The notes under the pieces were generated by a model. The model had not been told where the DNA came from. It was given only the letters and a program-made list of their open reading frames with translations, and did not search any database. Of a stretch of DNA of 64,000 nt, positions 33,371 to 42,744 are shown piece after piece; position 1 is the first letter of the stretch; every line of letters begins with the position of its first letter. The stretch lies in contig JAMJQQ010000036.1 in the NCBI GenBank assembly GCA_023554445.1, forward strand, positions 62,001 to 126,000, read 5' to 3'. The DNA is from Carthagonibacter metallireducens (GTDB lineage Bacteria; Gemmatimonadota; Gemmatimonadetes; Palauibacterales; Palauibacteraceae). The position numbers were made by a program, and so were the translations under genes.

Positions 33371-35243
33371 GGTCCATGTCCTTTCCCGGAAGCGGCGAGA
33401 GTGCGTCGAGGATCCGCCGTGCGGTGGCCGGACCTATGCCGGGTACCTGCATGAGTTCTCCTGGGTCGAGACGAGAAATGGCTGCCGGACTCCCGAACCG
33501 ACGCAACAGATCCGCTTCCCGCTTGGCTCCCACTCCTGGAACATCGCCCAGAACGCTCTTCAGAGTTCGCTTTCGACGCAGCTTCCGATTGTATCCTACG
33601 GCGAATCGATGCGCTTCGTCCCGAACCCGTTGAAGCCAGTGCAAAGCCGGGTCGAATCCGTCGAGCACCAGCGGCTGGTCTCGCCCGGGCACGTACAGCT
33701 CTTCCCGGCGCTTTGCGAGCGCGACGACGGGAAGGTCGGATGCGCCTGCGCCCTCCATCGCCTGTACGGCCGCTCCCAGCTGTCCCCGACCGCCATCGAT
33801 GAGAACTAGATCGGGCAGAGGGCGCCCTTCGCTGACACGGCGCTGGAAGTAGCGACCGACGACCTCCTGCATCATCGCGTAGTCGTCGGTTATGCCGTCC
33901 GCCGTCCCACGGACACGGAATCGCCGGTATTCCTCCCGGTGCGGGCGTCCGTCCCGCAGCCAGACGGCACTTCCCACCGACTCGCGTCCTCCAAGCGTGG
34001 AGATGTCGAAGCAGACGAGATCGCGGGGGGGCGTCCTCAGTTCGAGCGCACTGGCGAGCCCGCGAGCCGCGGGAGAATCACCCCCGAACGCACTGATCTC
34101 CCCTTCGCCGGCTGCAAATGCCGAATCCGGGTCGGCTCGTTCTTCGAGGAGGTGTTCGGCATTCCGGGATGCGAGATCCAGCAGTCGGCGTCCGGTTCCA
34201 CGCCCGGGCCTGAGAATCCGTACGGTTCCTCTCCGCCGCTCCGAAAGGAGAGATTCGAGGAGCTGCCGGTCGGGGAAATCGACAGGCACGAGGATCTGAG
34301 CCGGTATGTCCGCACGGCGCAGCAGGAACCCCTTGAGCGCCGCGTCCACCACCGCCGCGAGGTCCTGCTCATCAACGTTGTCGAGGAATCGCACCTCACG
34401 ACCCAGCAGGTGTCCGTCGCGAACACGAAGGAGAATCGTGCAGGCCGAGGCCGACTCGACGGCGATGCCGAGCACATCACGATCTCCTCCTCGGAAGTCG
34501 ACCGTCGTCTGCCGGCGCTCGAGGATCTCGAGTCCGCGGATCACGTCCCGCAGCTCCGCGGCGAGCTCGAACTCGAGGGAACTCGCCGCCTCCCTCATCT
34601 CAGCACGAAGTTCGCGTTTCAAGTCTCCCGTGTTCCCCGCGAGAATCGATACCACCTGATCGATCTCGGCTCGATAGGACTCGCGACTCTGGAGACCGAC
34701 ACAGGGAGCGAGACAACGTTCGATGTGATAGTCGAGACAGGGTCGGTCGGGAGCCCGGTCGAGCAACTCGTAGTGGCAGGTTCGAACCCGGTGGCGGCGG
34801 CAAATCAGCCGCAGTGCCCGACGCATGGTGCCGACACCCGTGAAGGGGCCGAAGTATCTCGAACCATCAGACTCGAGCGTGCGCGTGACCAGCACGCGCG
34901 GGTAATCCTCGGCGACGGTGACTTTTACGTAGGGAAAGCTCTTGTCGTCACGCAGCTGGACGTTGAAGCGCGGGCGGTACTCCTTGATCAGGTTGGATTC
35001 CAGCAGCAGCGCCTCCGGCTCGGAGCCGGTCAGAAAGCTCTCCACGGACGCGATGCGGGGAACCAGGCGCGCCAGTTTCAGAGAATCGGCGGCATCCCGG
35101 CGGAAGTAGCTTCGTACTCGATCACGAAGTGATTTCGCTTTGCCGACGTAGAGAATCTCGCCGAGATCGTCGCGGAAGACGTAAACACCCGGTCCCCTGG
35201 GGAGCGCGGCGATCGATGAGCGAAGATTCTCAGGCAGTGCCAC
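33354..35243 (-). CDS. uvrC: UvrABC system protein C
   Basis: UvrC makes both incisions in nucleotide excision repair. The 629-residue protein has the N-terminal GIY-YIG nuclease (GVYVFRDDLGEILYVGKAKSL, near 19-39), a cysteine cluster near 155-182, a UVR motif near 205-240 that binds UvrB, the RNase H-like second nuclease with DISTLGG and DGGRGQLGA, and C-terminal helix-hairpin-helix motifs (PGVGAKREADLL, PGIGPATARRIL). Length is normal. It starts with GTG inside the murJ end. Confidence 0.97.
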   Translation of the reverse strand: MALPENLRSSIAALPRGPGVYVFRDDLGEILYVGKAKSLRDRVRSYFRRDAADSLKLARLVPRIASVESFLTGSEPEALLLESNLIKEYRPRFNVQLRDDKSFPYVKVTVAEDYPRVLVTRTLESDGSRYFGPFTGVGTMRRALRLICRRHRVRTCHYELLDRAPDRPCLDYHIERCLAPCVGLQSRESYRAEIDQVVSILAGNTGDLKRELRAEMREAASSLEFELAAELRDVIRGLEILERRQTTVDFRGGDRDVLGIAVESASACTILLRVRDGHLLGREVRFLDNVDEQDLAAVVDAALKGFLLRRADIPAQILVPVDFPDRQLLESLLSERRRGTVRILRPGRGTGRRLLDLASRNAEHLLEERADPDSAFAAGEGEISAFGGDSPAARGLASALELRTPPRDLVCFDISTLGGRESVGSAVWLRDGRPHREEYRRFRVRGTADGITDDYAMMQEVVGRYFQRRVSEGRPLPDLVLIDGGRGQLGAAVQAMEGAGASDLPVVALAKRREELYVPGRDQPLVLDGFDPALHWLQRVRDEAHRFAVGYNRKLRRKRTLKSVLGDVPGVGAKREADLLRRFGSPAAISRLDPGELMQVPGIGPATARRILDALSPLPGKDMDRGNRS

Positions 35244-36828
35244 CAGCGCCCTCCTCGCTCTCCAACTCCTTGTTCGACTCTGCAGAGGCTCGTGATCGTG
35301 AAGGCGGTCTGCCTGCGATCGCGAAGTAGGCTACGGCACCGACAGTCAGGACGGCTGAGAACAGGATGAACCGGCCGACGAAGCCCGAGCTGTCGAAGCG
35401 CGGTTCGAGCAGCGTGCGGACGAAGAGACCAACCCCGGCGGCGGCCGCGGCAGCCAGGGCCAGACGGAGCACCTGGCGCATGGATTCGCCTTCGAACAAC
35501 CCTCCGGTTCTGCGTCCCAGAAAGGCCCAGAGTAGAAGAAGGTTGGTCCACGAGCCCACCGCGCTCCCCAGGGCGATTCCTACCGCGGAATAGGAGCCCA
35601 ATCCTGCCCTGCGGAATGCCAGGGTCAGTGTCACGCTGACAAGCACCGCGACCGTGACCGAGACCACCGCGATTCGCATCGGCGTCGTAGTGTCCTGCAT
35701 CGCGTGAAAGCCCGCAGCGAAGAGCTTGATCGAGCTGGCTGCAACCAGCCCCAGCGCGTACGCGGCGAGCACGGCGGCGACCAGCGCCGTGCTGTCCACA
35801 CCGAATTCGCGACGCTGATACACGAGGGCCACGGCCAGATCTCCGAACAGCAGGAGAACGACGGCGGCGGGCAGCACGAAGTACAGAATCTGAAACCAGC
35901 CAGAGGTCAGACGATCCCGTAACGCCTCCGTATGCGATTCGCGCGACATCGAAGGAAGTGCCGCGGCGGCGACGGAGATGCCGAACAGGCTGATCGGAAG
36001 GTATGCGAGTCGCTGAGAGTACCCGAGCGCTGCCATCGCACCCGGTCCGGCGAGCGACGCGAGCATGATATCGACAAGCGAGGAGATCTGGAGCACTCCC
36101 TGACTCGAAACGACCGGAATCGTGTTGCGGGCGACACGGCGGACCGGCTCGAAGGACAGCTCGAGACCCGGAGCATCAACGCCCGAAAGACGTCGTGCCA
36201 GCGGAACCTGCACGGCCACTTGAATCACTGCGCCCAGGAGCGCCGACCAGGCCAGGGCCTCAGCCAGTCGGTCCGAGCCGAGCCGGGCCGCGAGCAGAAG
36301 CCCGGAGACCTGCGTGAGGTTCCATATCGCCGGCGCGACGAAGGGCAGAAAGAAGCGTCCGTGGCTGTTGAGAACTCCCAGGAACCAGGCGCCGATGATC
36401 AAGACGCCGGACATGGGAAACAGGATGCGCACGAGCCTGGTGGTCAGAGCCCGGGTCGGCTCATCCGAACCGACCATCAGCAGGTCCGTGATCCAGGGCG
36501 CGAGGAGCACTCCGAGCGCCGAGAGTGCCAGGGCCGTGACCGCGACGACACCGAGGACCGAGCGCGACAGGCGGCGAGCTGCGGTGGAGTCCGATTCGGT
36601 CCCGGCGAGCAACGCACTGTAGACGGGAACGAATGCCGCCGAGAGCGTTCCCTCCCCGAGAAGGTTGCGAATGATATTCGGGATCTTGATCGCCGCCCAA
36701 TAGGCATCGGCGGCGAATCGCGTGCCGAGGAAAGCCGCGACAGCCATGTCGCGCAGCAGCCCGGTCACCCGGCTGACCAGAATCCCGGATCCGACGGCGG
36801 TGGCGGGTCCCGTCGCAGGTCGGATCAC
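35230..36828 (-). CDS. murJ: Lipid II flippase MurJ
   Basis: MurJ moves lipid II across the inner membrane for peptidoglycan synthesis. The 532-residue protein has about 14 hydrophobic segments and the family features SRVTGLLRDMAVAAFLG near residues 19-35, DAYWAAIKIPNIIRNLLGEGTLSAAFVPVY near 41-70, and the central AMAALGYSQRLAYLPISLFG. The C terminus is a short charged tail. It starts with GTG and overlaps uvrC by 14 bases. No mur or dcw genes are nearby. Confidence 0.95.
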   Translation of the reverse strand: MIRPATGPATAVGSGILVSRVTGLLRDMAVAAFLGTRFAADAYWAAIKIPNIIRNLLGEGTLSAAFVPVYSALLAGTESDSTAARRLSRSVLGVVAVTALALSALGVLLAPWITDLLMVGSDEPTRALTTRLVRILFPMSGVLIIGAWFLGVLNSHGRFFLPFVAPAIWNLTQVSGLLLAARLGSDRLAEALAWSALLGAVIQVAVQVPLARRLSGVDAPGLELSFEPVRRVARNTIPVVSSQGVLQISSLVDIMLASLAGPGAMAALGYSQRLAYLPISLFGISVAAAALPSMSRESHTEALRDRLTSGWFQILYFVLPAAVVLLLFGDLAVALVYQRREFGVDSTALVAAVLAAYALGLVAASSIKLFAAGFHAMQDTTTPMRIAVVSVTVAVLVSVTLTLAFRRAGLGSYSAVGIALGSAVGSWTNLLLLWAFLGRRTGGLFEGESMRQVLRLALAAAAAAGVGLFVRTLLEPRFDSSGFVGRFILFSAVLTVGAVAYFAIAGRPPSRSRASAESNKELESEEGAGGTA

Positions 36829-36885
36829 AGCCGGAGATGGTGAGGACGCGTCACGCAGGCCGCGCGTCGGCTGGCGACCCGCCGG

Positions 36886-37176
36886 TCAGGCATCGCCGTC
36901 GGAGGAAGTTTCCGGTGCGACGGGGGGCAGCGAAGTCGATGCGCCACCCTCTATCAGGGACCGGACGAACTCCGATTCCTCCCGCAGGCTCTCCATCGAT
37001 TCCGTGAGGTAGCGGAGATCAGCTTCGAGGGCTTCCAGCCGATTCGCCACATCCGATTCGCTGCCCGGGACCGACCTCGAGATTCTGGCAGCGAGGGCTT
37101 GCCCGATCTGCGAGTCGATCACGATTGCGAGAATCGGAATCATCAGGACGAGGACGATTACGAAGGCCCAGACCAC
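36886..37176 (-). CDS. Small membrane protein with coiled coil
   Basis: This 96-residue protein has an N-terminal membrane helix (about residues 2-20, WAFVIVLVLMIPILAIVI) followed by a heptad-rich segment (about 42-75) and a Pro/Ser tail. It has no name I recognise. The architecture recalls PspB-like small membrane proteins, but that is only a resemblance. The GTG start is supported by GGAGAG 5 bases upstream. It lies between bshC and murJ on the same strand. Confidence 0.62.
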   Translation of the reverse strand: MVWAFVIVLVLMIPILAIVIDSQIGQALAARISRSVPGSESDVANRLEALEADLRYLTESMESLREESEFVRSLIEGGASTSLPPVAPETSSDGDA

Positions 37177-37285
37177 CCGGTCTCTCCGTCAACGAGCGCG
37201 ATTCTGCCGCGGCATGACCGCGGATCGGGAGCGAGTTCCAAGCTACGAGCCCTGCCGGAGGCCAGCAACGCAGGGCGATTCCGTC

Positions 37286-38884
37286 TCACCCGGACGAATT
37301 CGGCGGGACAGGTTCGAGCCCGCTGGCTGCCGAAGCCTCCCTCACGAATGCCTGACCGTACCGGACGAGGAAGGAAATCGGACTGTCGACGCGCTCCTGC
37401 CGCTGCCCCTCCGGATACAGGAGAGCCGCCGCCCGGCGGACTCGATCGATCGAGGTCCGCCGGGTATCGCGTACCCGGCGGTCGATTGTCCCCTCCAGCT
37501 CGGACAGGGCTCCCCGGAACGCTTTGCCCGCCTTCCCGAATGCGGAGTCCAGCCCGGGGATCTCGGAACGCGTCGTATCTGCGAGTTCGCCCAGCATCCG
37601 GGAAAGGGAGTTGTCCAGCTTGCGCAGCCCCCGGTCCACCGGCTCCGGTCGACTCTCTTCGGTGAGACGCCGCTCGATGGCCTCGGTGCCCTGCTCGAAC
37701 TCGACCGGATCCGCGTCCATCCCTGCGAGCCAGCGATCTACCTTCGGCTCCACGATCAGCCAGGAGTCGCGTGAAACGGTCTCCGGGAACCGGACGGACA
37801 ACTGTTCGAACAACGGTCCCAGCTGGGCCCAATACGCCATCTCCCCGGGTCCGAGCACGGTGCGCGCCACGGGAAGCAGGTTCGATTCGAGCATCGGACG
37901 AGATGCAGCCGCAGGGCTGAATCGAGCTGGATCCGAGTCGAGAATGTCGAGCCAGTCGTCAATCGACCGCCACTCCCCTGCTCTGCCGTGACGAAATCCG
38001 CCCGCCTCTCGGATCAGGTGAGCACGCGAGTTTCCATCGTCGAAGAACACCTGGGCCCCCTCCGCCGGGGGGCTCAACTGCACGGCGTAGCCGGCTTCCT
38101 GTACGCGCACCGTCCCCGACTGCAGAGCCGCCGATACGGCGTCGGAGTTCGCGAGAAGACTCGACAGGAACGGCACCGCCGCTCGACGTGCCTCCGGGTG
38201 GGTCGGATCGAACAACGCGACGTCGACGTCGCCGAGAAGCGCGGTGAATCCGTCACGGAATGCCCCGGTCATCGTTGCGCTGGGCGAGTACGCCGATGTC
38301 AGAAAGTCTTCGACACCCGGAGCAAACTCGGAATCGCCGGCCGCCTCGAGAAAGCGATCCAGCACCGGCACGATACGGTCTCCGAGTCGAGCTGCTCCGA
38401 CTGCCCTGCCCGCCTCCGAGCTTCCGGGCTCCAGGACGACACGCTGCACCACCCCACCTCGATCGACGAGACTCGCCGCCCCGACTTCCTCCCAGTCGTG
38501 ATCGTCGCCGGCGATCCAGAAGCTGGCAAGCGCCGGCCTTCCGGTGGCAGCCTCGATCCGCTGCGCGCAGGAAGCAGCTGTGAGAATCTTGTAGAGAGAA
38601 TAGAGCGGCCCGAGGAACAGACCCGGTTGCTGACCGGTGCTGACAAGGACGCCACCTCCATGGAGAATCAGGTCGAGCTTCCTCCTCGCTCCCTCGGTAG
38701 TCGCGCTGAAGGGCGCGGTGCCGATCGTTCCCGGTCGGTCGGCCGAGACTGTGCCATCCGGTCGAGCCGGGTGAAGCAGTCGTGCCGCGAGTCCCGCACC
38801 GTCATGAAGATCCCCGGCTACCGTTCCCGGAGGCCCGGGTCGCAAGCGACGGAAGTCGAGCACCGATGTCGCGTCGTCGCTCAT
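37286..38884 (-). CDS. bshC: BshC, bacillithiol cysteine-adding enzyme
   Basis: BshC is thought to add cysteine to glucosaminyl-malate in the last step of bacillithiol synthesis. The 532-residue protein has the nucleotide-fold motifs VSTGQQPGLFLGPLYSLYK near residues 81-99 and FWIAGDDHDWEEV near 122-134, and the LESNLLPVARTVLGPGEMAYWAQL stretch, all of which mark this family. A long helical region (about 390-500) follows. Its stop-side neighbour is the small membrane protein, and its start overlaps a methyltransferase by 4 bases. bshA and bshB are not in the window. Confidence 0.92.
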   Translation of the reverse strand: MSDDATSVLDFRRLRPGPPGTVAGDLHDGAGLAARLLHPARPDGTVSADRPGTIGTAPFSATTEGARRKLDLILHGGGVLVSTGQQPGLFLGPLYSLYKILTAASCAQRIEAATGRPALASFWIAGDDHDWEEVGAASLVDRGGVVQRVVLEPGSSEAGRAVGAARLGDRIVPVLDRFLEAAGDSEFAPGVEDFLTSAYSPSATMTGAFRDGFTALLGDVDVALFDPTHPEARRAAVPFLSSLLANSDAVSAALQSGTVRVQEAGYAVQLSPPAEGAQVFFDDGNSRAHLIREAGGFRHGRAGEWRSIDDWLDILDSDPARFSPAAASRPMLESNLLPVARTVLGPGEMAYWAQLGPLFEQLSVRFPETVSRDSWLIVEPKVDRWLAGMDADPVEFEQGTEAIERRLTEESRPEPVDRGLRKLDNSLSRMLGELADTTRSEIPGLDSAFGKAGKAFRGALSELEGTIDRRVRDTRRTSIDRVRRAAALLYPEGQRQERVDSPISFLVRYGQAFVREASAASGLEPVPPNSSG

Positions 38885-39630
38885 GCTGCCACGCCCGCGA
38901 GGATGAGACGGGATGAATCCGATGCGAACACGCCTCCCTCGTAGTCTCCGAATCGATACCGCGGTTCCAGTCCGACGTCGCGCAGAACTTCAGAGAGCTG
39001 GTTCGCCTCGTACAGCCTGACACGCTCCTCGTACCGACGCACCTCGTCTCCCTCCTCCGCACGCAAGGTGATCTCCTTCACCACTGTGTCGTCCTGGATC
39101 TTCCTCTCAACGCTCACCTCGTAGCCCCGTATCCGGCCGGATTCGCTCGCGACCAGTTCCCGCCGGACACGGTCTGCGTTCAGGAAGTCGAGCATGAAGC
39201 TGCCACCCGGGCGCAGCACTCGGTGCATCTCCGCTGCAGCCCCCCGATCCTGTTCGGCGGTGGAGAAATAGCCGAACGAAGTGAAGAAACTCGTAAGGCC
39301 GGCGAACCCCGAGTCGGCGAAAGGCAATTGCCGCATGTCCCCTCGTACGAGTTGCGCCTTCGGGCTCTCCTCTCGCGCACGCTCGAGCATCGTGATCGAC
39401 AGGTCCAGGCCTACGGCGTGGACGCCGGCCGAGAGCAGCTCCCGGAGGTGGCGGCCGGCACCGCATGCCAGATCGAGCACGGACCCGGCGGGCGGCGGAA
39501 CCCGATCGAGATAGAGTCGGACCGCTCGTCGGGCTTCCCTCGCATCCCGGTGCGGGTAAATCGCGAGGTACTCGTCTCCGAACCAGGCTCGAAACCAGTC
39601 TCTCGGGGCGGGATCCGGCCTCTGAGCCAT
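38881..39630 (-). CDS. SAM-dependent methyltransferase next to bshC
   Basis: This 249-residue enzyme has the class I methyltransferase motif I VLDLACGAGRHLREL near residue 51, FADSGFAGLTSFFTSFGYF, and MHRVLRPGGSFMLDFLN. The closing segment YRFGDYEGGVF resembles the tail of TehB/SmtA-like small-molecule methyltransferases. Its overlap with bshC suggests, but does not show, a link to thiol metabolism. It starts with ATG 2 bases after rlmH. Confidence 0.8.
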   Translation of the reverse strand: MAQRPDPAPRDWFRAWFGDEYLAIYPHRDAREARRAVRLYLDRVPPPAGSVLDLACGAGRHLRELLSAGVHAVGLDLSITMLERAREESPKAQLVRGDMRQLPFADSGFAGLTSFFTSFGYFSTAEQDRGAAAEMHRVLRPGGSFMLDFLNADRVRRELVASESGRIRGYEVSVERKIQDDTVVKEITLRAEEGDEVRRYEERVRLYEANQLSEVLRDVGLEPRYRFGDYEGGVFASDSSRLILAGVAA

Positions 39631-39632
39631 CT

Positions 39633-40112
39633 CTAGCTCGACTTGTGGTATGGTTCGCCCCGTAACAGCGTACCGGCACGATAGAGTTGCTCGGTCAGGA
39701 CGAGACGGGCCAGGTCATGTGGTAGGGTCATCGAGGAGAGTGACAGCGAGCGATCGCATCGCTCGATCACCGACGGATCGAGTCCGAACGCACCGCCAAT
39801 CACGAAGGCGGCGCCCGGCCTGCCGTAGGTCGCCATCTCCCCGAGTCGATCCGCCAGTTCGCGCGAATTGATCGCTCTTCCCGTTCGCGTCAACGCGAAC
39901 GTCTCGAGGTTCTCCGGAATCCGGCGAAGCAGCAGAGCTCCCTCCTCAGACCGTACGCGCTCCGGGTCGCGCGACCCCGATCTCCGGGGATCCACGATCA
40001 CGGACTCGTAACCGAAATAGCGAGACAGACGTGACTCGTACTCACGAATCGCCTCGGTGATTCCCGGGAGTCGAGGAGAACCGACGCTCAGTACCTGCAA
40101 GCGCAGGCTCAC
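39633..40112 (-). CDS. rlmH: 23S rRNA pseudouridine-1915 N3-methyltransferase
   Basis: RlmH methylates pseudouridine 1915 in helix 69 of 23S rRNA on the whole ribosome. The 159-residue protein is a SPOUT-fold enzyme with FVIGGAFGLDPSV near residue 103, LSLSSMTLPHDLARLVLTEQLYRAGTLL and the C-terminal EPYHK, which are the family hallmarks and contain the knot that binds SAM. Length is normal. The GTG start overlaps the nadB stop. Confidence 0.96.
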   Translation of the reverse strand: MSLRLQVLSVGSPRLPGITEAIREYESRLSRYFGYESVIVDPRRSGSRDPERVRSEEGALLLRRIPENLETFALTRTGRAINSRELADRLGEMATYGRPGAAFVIGGAFGLDPSVIERCDRSLSLSSMTLPHDLARLVLTEQLYRAGTLLRGEPYHKSS

Positions 40113-41689
40113 CGCACCAGCACTGTATCGCGCAGGAAACGTTCGTTGTCCCGGTACGGGTGGCTCTGCGTGTAGTGGAGCCCGCGGCTCTCCCGGCGCC
40201 TCTGTGCCGAGCGGACGATCAACGTTGCGACGTCACGCATGAACTCGATCTGCCGGGCGCGAAACGCACCCGGTCCCGTGCCGTCCCTGGCAATCGGGGA
40301 TTCTGAGAGCCGGTCCAGTTCGGCTCGCGCAGACTCGAGTCGCTCGTCTGATCTCACGATACCGACATCCTCCCACATCAGTGATCGAATTCGACCCTCG
40401 ACCTCGTTCGAATCCTGGCCCGCCTGCGCGATCTTCGGGATCGGAACCTCCTGCTCGGCGAGCGGTGTGAGTTCCACCAGGTCACGGCGCAGGCGCTGGG
40501 CCGCCCGGTGTGAGAACACGACAGCCTCGAGCAGCGAGTTCGACGCGAGGCGATTGGCCCCGTGCACTCCCGTGCAGGCGATTTCGCCGGCGGCGAACAG
40601 ACCCGCGAGCGACGTCCGACCGTCCCAGTCGGTAAGCAGGCCGCCGCACTGGTAGTGAGCCGCTGGGACCACCGGGATCGGATCGGCCGGGATGTCGATC
40701 CCCTCTTCGAGGCAGACACCTCGAATATAGGGAAACCTCTCGGCTACCCGTTCGGCCGGTATGGTTGAAAGATCGAGAAGAACGTGCGGGTCGCCGGAGG
40801 CCTTCATCTCTGCGTCAATGGCGCGAGCCACGATGTCGCGTGGAGCGAGGGAGGCCGCCGGGTGATAGTCCTCCATGAACGTACTGCCATCAAGTCGGCG
40901 AAGGATGGCGCCCTCGCCACGAACCGCCTCGGAGATCAGTTGCGCACGCGACTCCGCAGGGAACAGGGCGGTGGGATGGAACTGTACGAATTCGAGATTC
41001 GCTACGGCCGCACCGGCGGCGTATCCCATCGCGATTCCGTCGCCGGTGGCGATCGCCGGGTTGGTCGTGTGGCGGTAGAGGTATGCACAGCCGCCCGCGG
41101 CCAGTACGACCGCCCTGGCGTCCACCTGTATCCAGCTTCCCCCGTGCACGTCCAGGACCAGGGCACCCGAACAGCGGCTGCGCTGGGAATCCGGATCGTG
41201 CGCCGTCTGCAGTGACCAGACGACGTGATCTTCGAGAACCCTGATGCGAGATTCCGCCGCTACGGCGGCCAGGAGTGCGCGCTCGATCTCACGTCCGGTC
41301 AGATCGGCGGCATGCAGGATCCGCCTGCGGCTGTGTCCCGCCTCACGGCCGAGGGCAAATCGGTCCTCCTCACGGGTGAATTCGACCCCCCACGCAATGA
41401 GCTCCCTGATCCTCTCGGGGCCCTCACGAACGAGTTCCTCGACGGCTCGCAGATGGCAGAGACCCGCTCCTGCCACGAGCGTATCCGACAGGTGGAGGTC
41501 CGGCGAGTCACCGGGATCGAAGACAGCGGCGACACCGCCCTGTGCGTAGTTGGTATTGGACTCGACTCTCTCTTTCTTCGTTGCGACGAGAACATCGGCG
41601 TACCTCGCCGCCTTGAGCGCGAAGCTGAGACCTGCGATTCCGCTGCCCACGACCAGTACGTCCGTCCGAATCCGCTCCGATTCCTTCAT
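40109..41689 (-). CDS. nadB: L-aspartate oxidase
   Basis: NadB oxidises aspartate to iminoaspartate, the first step of de novo NAD synthesis. The 526-residue flavoprotein has the FAD motif VVGSGIAGLSFALKAA near residues 11-26, SNTNYAQGGVAAV near 44, the HSRRRILHAADLTG and VLAAGG segments, EFVQFHPTALF, and the HYQCGGLLTDWDGRTSLAGLFAAGEIACTG-type region. I chose the ATG at 41689, which overlaps the lpxK stop. nadA and nadC are not adjacent. Confidence 0.95.
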   Translation of the reverse strand: MKESERIRTDVLVVGSGIAGLSFALKAARYADVLVATKKERVESNTNYAQGGVAAVFDPGDSPDLHLSDTLVAGAGLCHLRAVEELVREGPERIRELIAWGVEFTREEDRFALGREAGHSRRRILHAADLTGREIERALLAAVAAESRIRVLEDHVVWSLQTAHDPDSQRSRCSGALVLDVHGGSWIQVDARAVVLAAGGCAYLYRHTTNPAIATGDGIAMGYAAGAAVANLEFVQFHPTALFPAESRAQLISEAVRGEGAILRRLDGSTFMEDYHPAASLAPRDIVARAIDAEMKASGDPHVLLDLSTIPAERVAERFPYIRGVCLEEGIDIPADPIPVVPAAHYQCGGLLTDWDGRTSLAGLFAAGEIACTGVHGANRLASNSLLEAVVFSHRAAQRLRRDLVELTPLAEQEVPIPKIAQAGQDSNEVEGRIRSLMWEDVGIVRSDERLESARAELDRLSESPIARDGTGPGAFRARQIEFMRDVATLIVRSAQRRRESRGLHYTQSHPYRDNERFLRDTVLVR

Positions 41690-42744
41690 CCCTGTTCTCC
41701 CGGGTTTGGAGCGGGCACGAGGGATCGGTCTCCTCCGCCCGTCCGAAGCACTCCATCGCGTAGCCGGCGCTTCCCGACGCCCCAGACCGGTCGCTCCTCC
41801 AGATACCATACAGGGCATTCGCCCGCGAGTAGAGGGCCGAGCTTGACCGCATCTTTCAGTGTGCAGACCACCCCGCCCGGACCGGCTGCCCGGATCCGGG
41901 ACAATTCGGCTGCGGCGTACGGCTCGTGATCTCGAAACGCCAGACGGGTCGAGGGACTGAGCCCGAGTCGATCGACCGCGTCGAAGAATGGCTCCGGCCA
42001 CATGATTCCCGCCACGGCAGCACATTCCGTAGACGGCTCCGTTCCTTCGGCCAGTTGATTTGCGGGACTGAATCGGGAGGAATGCAGCAGGCACTGGACG
42101 ATCAGGGGTCCGGGAGCGACTCGCCGGACCTCCGTCTCCATGGTTCGCAGGCTCGGATCCTCCGAGTTCCCCCTGTGCACCAGGACAATGGCGTCGGCTC
42201 GCTGGAGACTCGACCAGCGCTCCCTGAAGGGCCCTGCCGGAAGCCGTCGTCTGGCCGTCATCGACGCGCTCAGCGGATCGATGCAGACGATCTGGAGGTC
42301 GGACCGGATCCGACGGTGCTGGAAACCGGAGTCCAGTACCACGGAGCGGGCTCCAGAAGCCATGGCGCGTTGAATGGCCGCTCGCCGATCCCTGTCGTCC
42401 TCGACGAGAACGTCCGGGTTCAGCAGGCGCTGAACTTCCGCCTCATCCGGGATGCCGCCCGTGATCATCGCGGGCCTGCCCCCACCTTCGAGCAGCCACC
42501 CGGCAATCGAGGCGGAAACGGGTGTTTTTCCGCTTCCCCCCGACGTCAATCCTCCGACGGAAATCACGGGGACGGGTACACGCCTGCCGTGCAGGATTCC
42601 GGCTTCGTAAAGCAAGTCCCGGACGTCGTGCGCGAGGCCGTAGACCATGGAGGCGAGATTCAGTCCGACCCCCGGTCGGACGCTCCACGCGTCCCGGACG
42701 CGGCGTTCCAGCTCGGCTCGCAGGGTACGACTGAGCGCCGTCAT
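41686..42744 (-). CDS. lpxK: Tetraacyldisaccharide 4'-kinase
   Basis: LpxK phosphorylates the 4' position of the lipid A disaccharide. The 352-residue protein has a membrane-associated N terminus and the P-loop VGGLTSGGSGKTP near residues 63-75, VVLDSGFQHRRI (family DDGFQH variant), and GIMWPEPFFDAV. I chose the ATG at 42744, which overlaps the preceding stop by 4 bases. The conserved DDG of the DDGFQH motif reads DSG here. It sits directly after lpxB and an acyltransferase gene, consistent with lipid A completion. Confidence 0.9.
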   Translation of the reverse strand: MTALSRTLRAELERRVRDAWSVRPGVGLNLASMVYGLAHDVRDLLYEAGILHGRRVPVPVISVGGLTSGGSGKTPVSASIAGWLLEGGGRPAMITGGIPDEAEVQRLLNPDVLVEDDRDRRAAIQRAMASGARSVVLDSGFQHRRIRSDLQIVCIDPLSASMTARRRLPAGPFRERWSSLQRADAIVLVHRGNSEDPSLRTMETEVRRVAPGPLIVQCLLHSSRFSPANQLAEGTEPSTECAAVAGIMWPEPFFDAVDRLGLSPSTRLAFRDHEPYAAAELSRIRAAGPGGVVCTLKDAVKLGPLLAGECPVWYLEERPVWGVGKRRLRDGVLRTGGGDRSLVPAPNPGEQG

